Assembly: GCA_004154925.1 (NCBI GenBank)
Contig: QJNS01000088.1
Location: 215,552-279,551 of the forward strand
DNA from: Monosporascus cannonballus
Taxonomy: Eukaryota > Ascomycota > Sordariomycetes > Xylariales
DNA: 64,000 bases
Direction: 5' to 3'
Below the pieces are notes generated by a model that searched no databases, was not told the origin of the DNA, and was given only the letters and a program-made list of their open reading frames with translations. Position numbers and translations under genes: made by a program. This document shows, in pieces, positions 59,740 to 64,000 of this stretch (position 1 is its first letter; each line of letters starts with the position of its first letter).

Positions 59740-61580
59740 TCAGACAAACTTGCTGTTCTTGACAACGTACCTGTCGACGTACTCGTCAACAGAGAGAGCC
59801 TCCAACTTCTTGCCATCCAAGCCCAGCTCGACCAGCTCCTTGACTTGAGCTTCCGAGAAGTGGTGGCTCAGGTGCCTCTTGTATTTCTCCAAGATGTGAG
59901 GCTTGGCTTCCTCTCTCCTCAGGCGATGGCCCAGGGGAGCCTCGACCACGACCTCTTCCAGGACGGTGCCGTCGTTCAGCTCGACCGTCAGGGCATTGGA
60001 GATGGTCCGGAGCTCGGGGTCGTGGTAGTCCTTGGTGAATTGCGGGTCCTCGACACACTTGATCTTCTTGCGTAGGGATTCGACGAGGGGTGATGTCGCC
60101 GCCTCGCTGCCGTCCACGTAGTCCGTCGCCTCCAGTCGGCCGAAGACCAGCATCACGGAGCACATGTACTGGATGCAGTGGTCACGGTCCGCGAAGTTAT
60201 CCATGGGCTTGAATTGCTTGTCGATGATGCGAACGCACGCCTCGTGAGTTCGGCACGTGATACCCTTAATGTCAGCCGCCGACTTGCCCAACTGCTTGAG
60301 TTGGGCATAGATCTTCTGCGAGGCCTCGACCGCAGTCTGCGAATGGAACTCCGCTGAGAAATGTCAGTATTTAAGAGTTGCGCGGGCTCTTGTGGTGGGG
60401 TAGTGCGAACCTGGATAGGAGACCTTGAATAAGACGTTCTCCATAACGTAGCTGCCATATGGACGCTGGAACTGGAACTTGTTTCCCTTGAACAGGACGT
60501 CGTAGAAGCCCCAAACAGGCGCGGAAAGAACAGTCGGGATACCAGGTTCGCCCTTCGCAACCTTCAGAGCCAAGTTGACAGCCCTTTGGCAAGCGTCACC
60601 GGCGGCCCAGGATTTCCGCGACATGGTGTTCGGCGAGTGTCGGTAGGTTCGCAAGCTCTGTCCATCAACCCAGGCTTGCGTGACGGCGTCGGCGATCTGC
60701 TTCTCGCTCAATCCGAGCATCTGCGACACAACCGCCGTGCTGGCAACCTTAACGAGCACAACGTGGTCCAGTCCGACCCTGTTAAACGAGTTGAGCAGCG
60801 CCAGACATCCTTGAATTTCATGCGCCTTGATCATTGCCTCTAGGACATCCTTGACCGTAAAGATCTTGCCGCCCGCGAGTTTGCCGCCTGCCTTGTTGGT
60901 CCGGTTGACCCAGTCAGCAACGGCAAGAATAGCGCCCAAGTTGTCTGACGGGTGTCCCCATTCAGCCGCTAGCCAGCAGTCGTTGTAGTCGAGCCATCGG
61001 ATCATAGCACCGATGTTGAAAGCGCCATTGACGGGGTCCAGCTGAAAGTCGGTACCGGGAACCTTCGTGCCATTAGGAACCACGGTTCCGGGCACAATGG
61101 GGCCAAGTAGCTTCGTGCACTCCTTGAATCGCAGACCCTCAAGACCGCAGCCGAGAGTGTCGAGGAATACCCATCTCGCCGTGTCAAACTGTCAAGAAAC
61201 GAGGCGACGGTTAGCCGCGGCATCCCCAGATTGGGCGGGGTAACTCTTGGGGGAGCGTTTTTGAGAACCAGCAAGAGAACAACTACACTTACAGCTAATT
61301 CGGAATCAATTGGCTTGCTGACATATTGCGCGATGTCCTTAATTTCAGGATCGTATTCCCTTCCTTCTTGTGGCATCGCGGGAGCTGATTTTCGGGTGGT
61401 GGTGGTGAAGAACCGGTTGGTGCGGGAGGAGTTGCTGGTGGTGGCAGCAGCTAATAACGACCGCGGGCTTCCGAACTTCGCGCTTCGTGCCAGTGGAGTT
61501 GCTGCTACTCTGTGGAAGCTTGTCGGCTGCACACGCAGCGACTTCGAAGCCGTCCTGAGACTGCGATTGACAGCGGACAT
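59740..61580 (-). CDS. prpD: 2-methylcitrate dehydratase, mitochondrial (MmgE/PrpD family)
   Basis: Three exons: 61580-61293, 61188-60411 and 60353-59740 (559 aa). The N-terminus is a mitochondrial presequence rich in Arg and Ser without acidic residues for ~65 residues ([17 protein letters not shown]), ending before the conserved [12 protein letters not shown]. The core shows the PrpD pattern: [62 protein letters not shown], and [10 protein letters not shown] at the last junction. The C-terminal domain ends in [11 protein letters not shown]. It dehydrates 2-methylcitrate to 2-methyl-cis-aconitate in the methylcitrate cycle, which clears propionyl-CoA. The length equals that of fungal mitochondrial enzymes. 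No other methylcitrate-cycle gene is in the window. Confidence 0.94.
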
Positions 61581-64000
61581 TGTCTTAAGCCTAACTTTTA
61601 CTCCTGCTACTTTCGAAAGGAGAGAAAATCGGACTCCTGAAAACCGGTTGAGGCGGAAACTGTGAAGTTTAGGCTTCGAGACCGAAGCTTAGTCGAAGTC
61701 AGAGTTTGAGCTTGAGCCGAACTTTGAGCGGCTTCTGACGGCCTGGAGAAAACCCATTTGATGCGCTTGACACCAGACCAACCAACTCCCCACTAAGAAG
61801 ATAGTCTACTCCACAGCTTACTGTACCATATTACATCCTCGGCTCTGCTTTCAAGCGGACGAGCGGTTACGAGCTCCCTAGTTCCTTTTTATCGATTCAT
61901 TATAGGGGGCTTTAGGTGTACGACTCCTAACCTTCAAATACGCGAAGACGTTTCGTATATGATAGCACCATGCCATAAAATATGTTAGACCTGTATATTT
62001 CGCTAGAAATGTGTATGTCACATAAGGTTTTGTACTCTTATCCACGTTCGGCTCAAGCCAGATATAACCATGCAGTGTAGAAGTAGGCTTGCCCGAGAGT
62101 TCCTTATTAATGCTCTAGTTTCCTCAGCAATCTACGCCCCGGCCCCTGCCACGGCAGCATGTTCAAGGATTTTAGAATGTCACTCTTACTCAACATACAT
62201 ATGCTGCTCGCAACTCAGAGCTGGTCTCGATTGGGTAAGATATTAACAGCAATACCTGCCAATGGTAGTGAAGTGAAGCCGGCGTCATGTCGCAACCTGT
62301 CAGCTTGGTTAGTAAGTCTCTTAGAGGGGGAGGGGACAGGTTGGGTCGAAGGGTGACGGGCCATTGAAGTATGGTTTTGATAACTTTGCGACCAGGATAG
62401 CTGTTACAAGCTTCTAATCGGCATTTAGCGAAAGTCTATGACGTTAGCTGTAGAGTCGTATCCCCGCAAGTTCAGTTATCTATTCATTCGTCAGGCGTTA
62501 TCAGGATGTAGAAAAGGCGTTCCCCCCTTTTTTGTTGCAGGGGATTGATAGCTTAACGGCTTTTTTGATTTCTGCGCTATTGTCAGTTGGTCCGCTGTGT
62601 CCTCTGCCTTGGATAGGTGTGGGAGCATGGAAACTCTTGCTCGCTGCTAAAGAGTCCCTTTCTAGAAGTGCATTTAACCCACGAGCTGATTATAAGTGTG
62701 AGGGAGAAAATAAATCCTACCACCATAGATTACCATAGTCCAGGCACCTTGGCCGAGAGGCTAGTAATAGAACAGTCTGATTAATTTGTGAGTCTACTTC
62801 GATTTCCCGCTCTAGGTTAACGCGATGCACTGCTACTTTCTATTAGAAATAGGAAGGCGTTCCCTTCGGGGGAGCTTGTGAGAATCACACAGCTGTCGAC
62901 TCTTTACTTTTTGCGACTTTAAGTAGCGATTTAACTTTTATATTTAAATATTCTGTCCTGTGCTTTTGCATGCTGAACGTACGCCTTAAATGTGTTTCTT
63001 GCTTACCCCTATTTGCTACTGACGCACCTGCAGCGGCATGGGATTGCGGATCTGAGTAACGAGTCTGTGACACCTGACGGTAGTTATGCTACTTAAATAT
63101 GTAGCACAAGGCCACGCGAAATCGCAAGCATCTGCACTACCACAGAAATGATGCTAGGCTGCACGTTATCAAGTGGTTTTTCCGGCGGTTTTAACCCAAA
63201 GGCGTGCTCGAATCCTTGGAAGCCATGGCACAATACCCGAAGCAATGCACAGTGTTGCGGCGTAGGACGGCGAGAGATTTAACGAAGTGAAGCTCGGGAA
63301 TCTTTACCTGCCATCGGACGACTAAGCATGGTAGAAGTAGGAGTATCGATTTTTCTTTGTGGGTTATTTGAACGATTATTGGTCTGTAATGAACAACTAC
63401 CGCGAATCCTCAAGTTTGAGGTATCAAACAGATTTCAATATGTGATAGGGCCTTAAGTTTAGATATGGATAGGGCCACCGTTACCTCTGCCAGAGTAATG
63501 CTGATATATCCCTTTACATGTCTATCATATACCTATTAAGCGCGACGTCCCTGCTCTAGCTGTGTCAAGGGTCGCGAGGGACTCATATTACACGTTTCCA
63601 GATGGCGCCAAGTGGGGGCAGCAGGAGTCGGAATTCACCATCCTCTTGTGGCGCGTCAGCACAGGCAGGACAAGGGGAACGCTCACATGTTATAACACTT
63701 CCTCCCACATCCAGACAGGCGACACTAGACTAAAAGACCCTCGGCACCAGCAGCTTCTCCGTCGCGCGGCCACTCAGGTTACCCAACGGGCGGTCTGATC
63801 TAGCGACGGGCGACAATCGGGCCTGGTACCACCTCGACCGCGGCCAGTCGTCTAGGCCACGGCGGTGTTCCTCCATACTGTGGCGCGACGTCTGGCAGAT
63901 CGTCCGCTTCCGCGCGGTAACTCTCAAGCCTAAGCAAGAGGTCCTGGACCGACGACAATATGAGCACCATGGGGGGGGGGGGGGGGCCGGGCCCCCCGGC
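61581..64000. other. Intergenic to window end, no gene recognised
   Basis: No conserved coding sequence on either strand. Short ORFs near 63562-63798(+) and 63730-63927(-) overlap each other and resemble nothing known. The window ends with a run of 16 G at 63971-63986, then a GC-only 14-mer, which looks like a low-quality contig end. Confidence 0.5.

Noticed and set aside
62752..62822. tRNA-like stretch with an A-box-like TGGCCGAGAGGC and a B-box-like CTTCGATTTCC
   Set aside because: The acceptor, anticodon and T stems do not pair, and the variable region does not fit a Leu or Ser tRNA. Chance or a very degenerate pseudogene.

Overview
The window comes from a filamentous ascomycete, most likely Pezizomycotina and probably Sordariomycetes. 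The evidence is short spliceosomal introns (about 50-120 nt) with GTAAGT/GTATGT-type donors, CTRAY-like branch points and YAG acceptors; a gene set whose proteins match fungal families; and one very AT-rich block whose former coding sequence has been turned into transition-type stop codons, the signature of repeat-induced point mutation (RIP). No rRNA, tRNA, CRISPR or prokaryotic operon was found.

Layout. 1-963: the 3' part of an ankyrin-repeat gene with one in-frame TGA. 2327-4464(-): cytochrome b5-fused delta-8 sphingolipid desaturase. 9425-11287(-): Arg/Ser-rich protein of unknown function. 14490-17614(-): EMC1. 18593-19948(-): PARP-type zinc-finger protein. 20869-28785(-): the ATR/Mec1 checkpoint kinase (11 exons, 2470 aa), divergent from COX16 (29350-29769, +). 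30020-38648: nested transposon block. 41308-41976(+): low-complexity hypothetical protein. 43161-44300(-): FAD-dependent oxidoreductase pseudogene. 44594-45540(+): short-chain dehydrogenase. 47081-48398(+): NC2-beta/Dr1. 53009-54759(+): pantothenate kinase. 58095-59023(-): SH3 protein of the Lsb1/Pin3 type. 59740-61580(-): 2-methylcitrate dehydratase. The remainder is intergenic, including several 3-5 kb stretches with no recognisable gene. All exon structures were rebuilt by hand from splice signals and family continuity. Every spliced gene closes to an exact multiple of three.

The most informative region is 30.0-38.6 kb, which holds three elements nested in one another. An outer element has ~90 bp terminal inverted repeats and a TA target duplication. 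It was split by a 7.2 kb Ty3/Gypsy retrotransposon (407 bp LTRs, target duplication ATACG) that is now heavily RIPed. That element was later split by a 428 bp solo LTR (target duplication ATAAG) of near-normal base composition. The three target duplications give the order of insertion, and the composition contrast shows that the last arrival escaped most RIP.

Functionally the genes are mostly housekeeping: membrane lipid modification, ER membrane-protein insertion, DNA-damage signalling, cytochrome oxidase assembly, transcriptional repression, CoA synthesis and propionyl-CoA detoxification. No secondary-metabolite cluster or defence island is apparent. The PARP-finger gene and the ATR gene lie side by side on the same strand, which places two DNA-break-related genes together.
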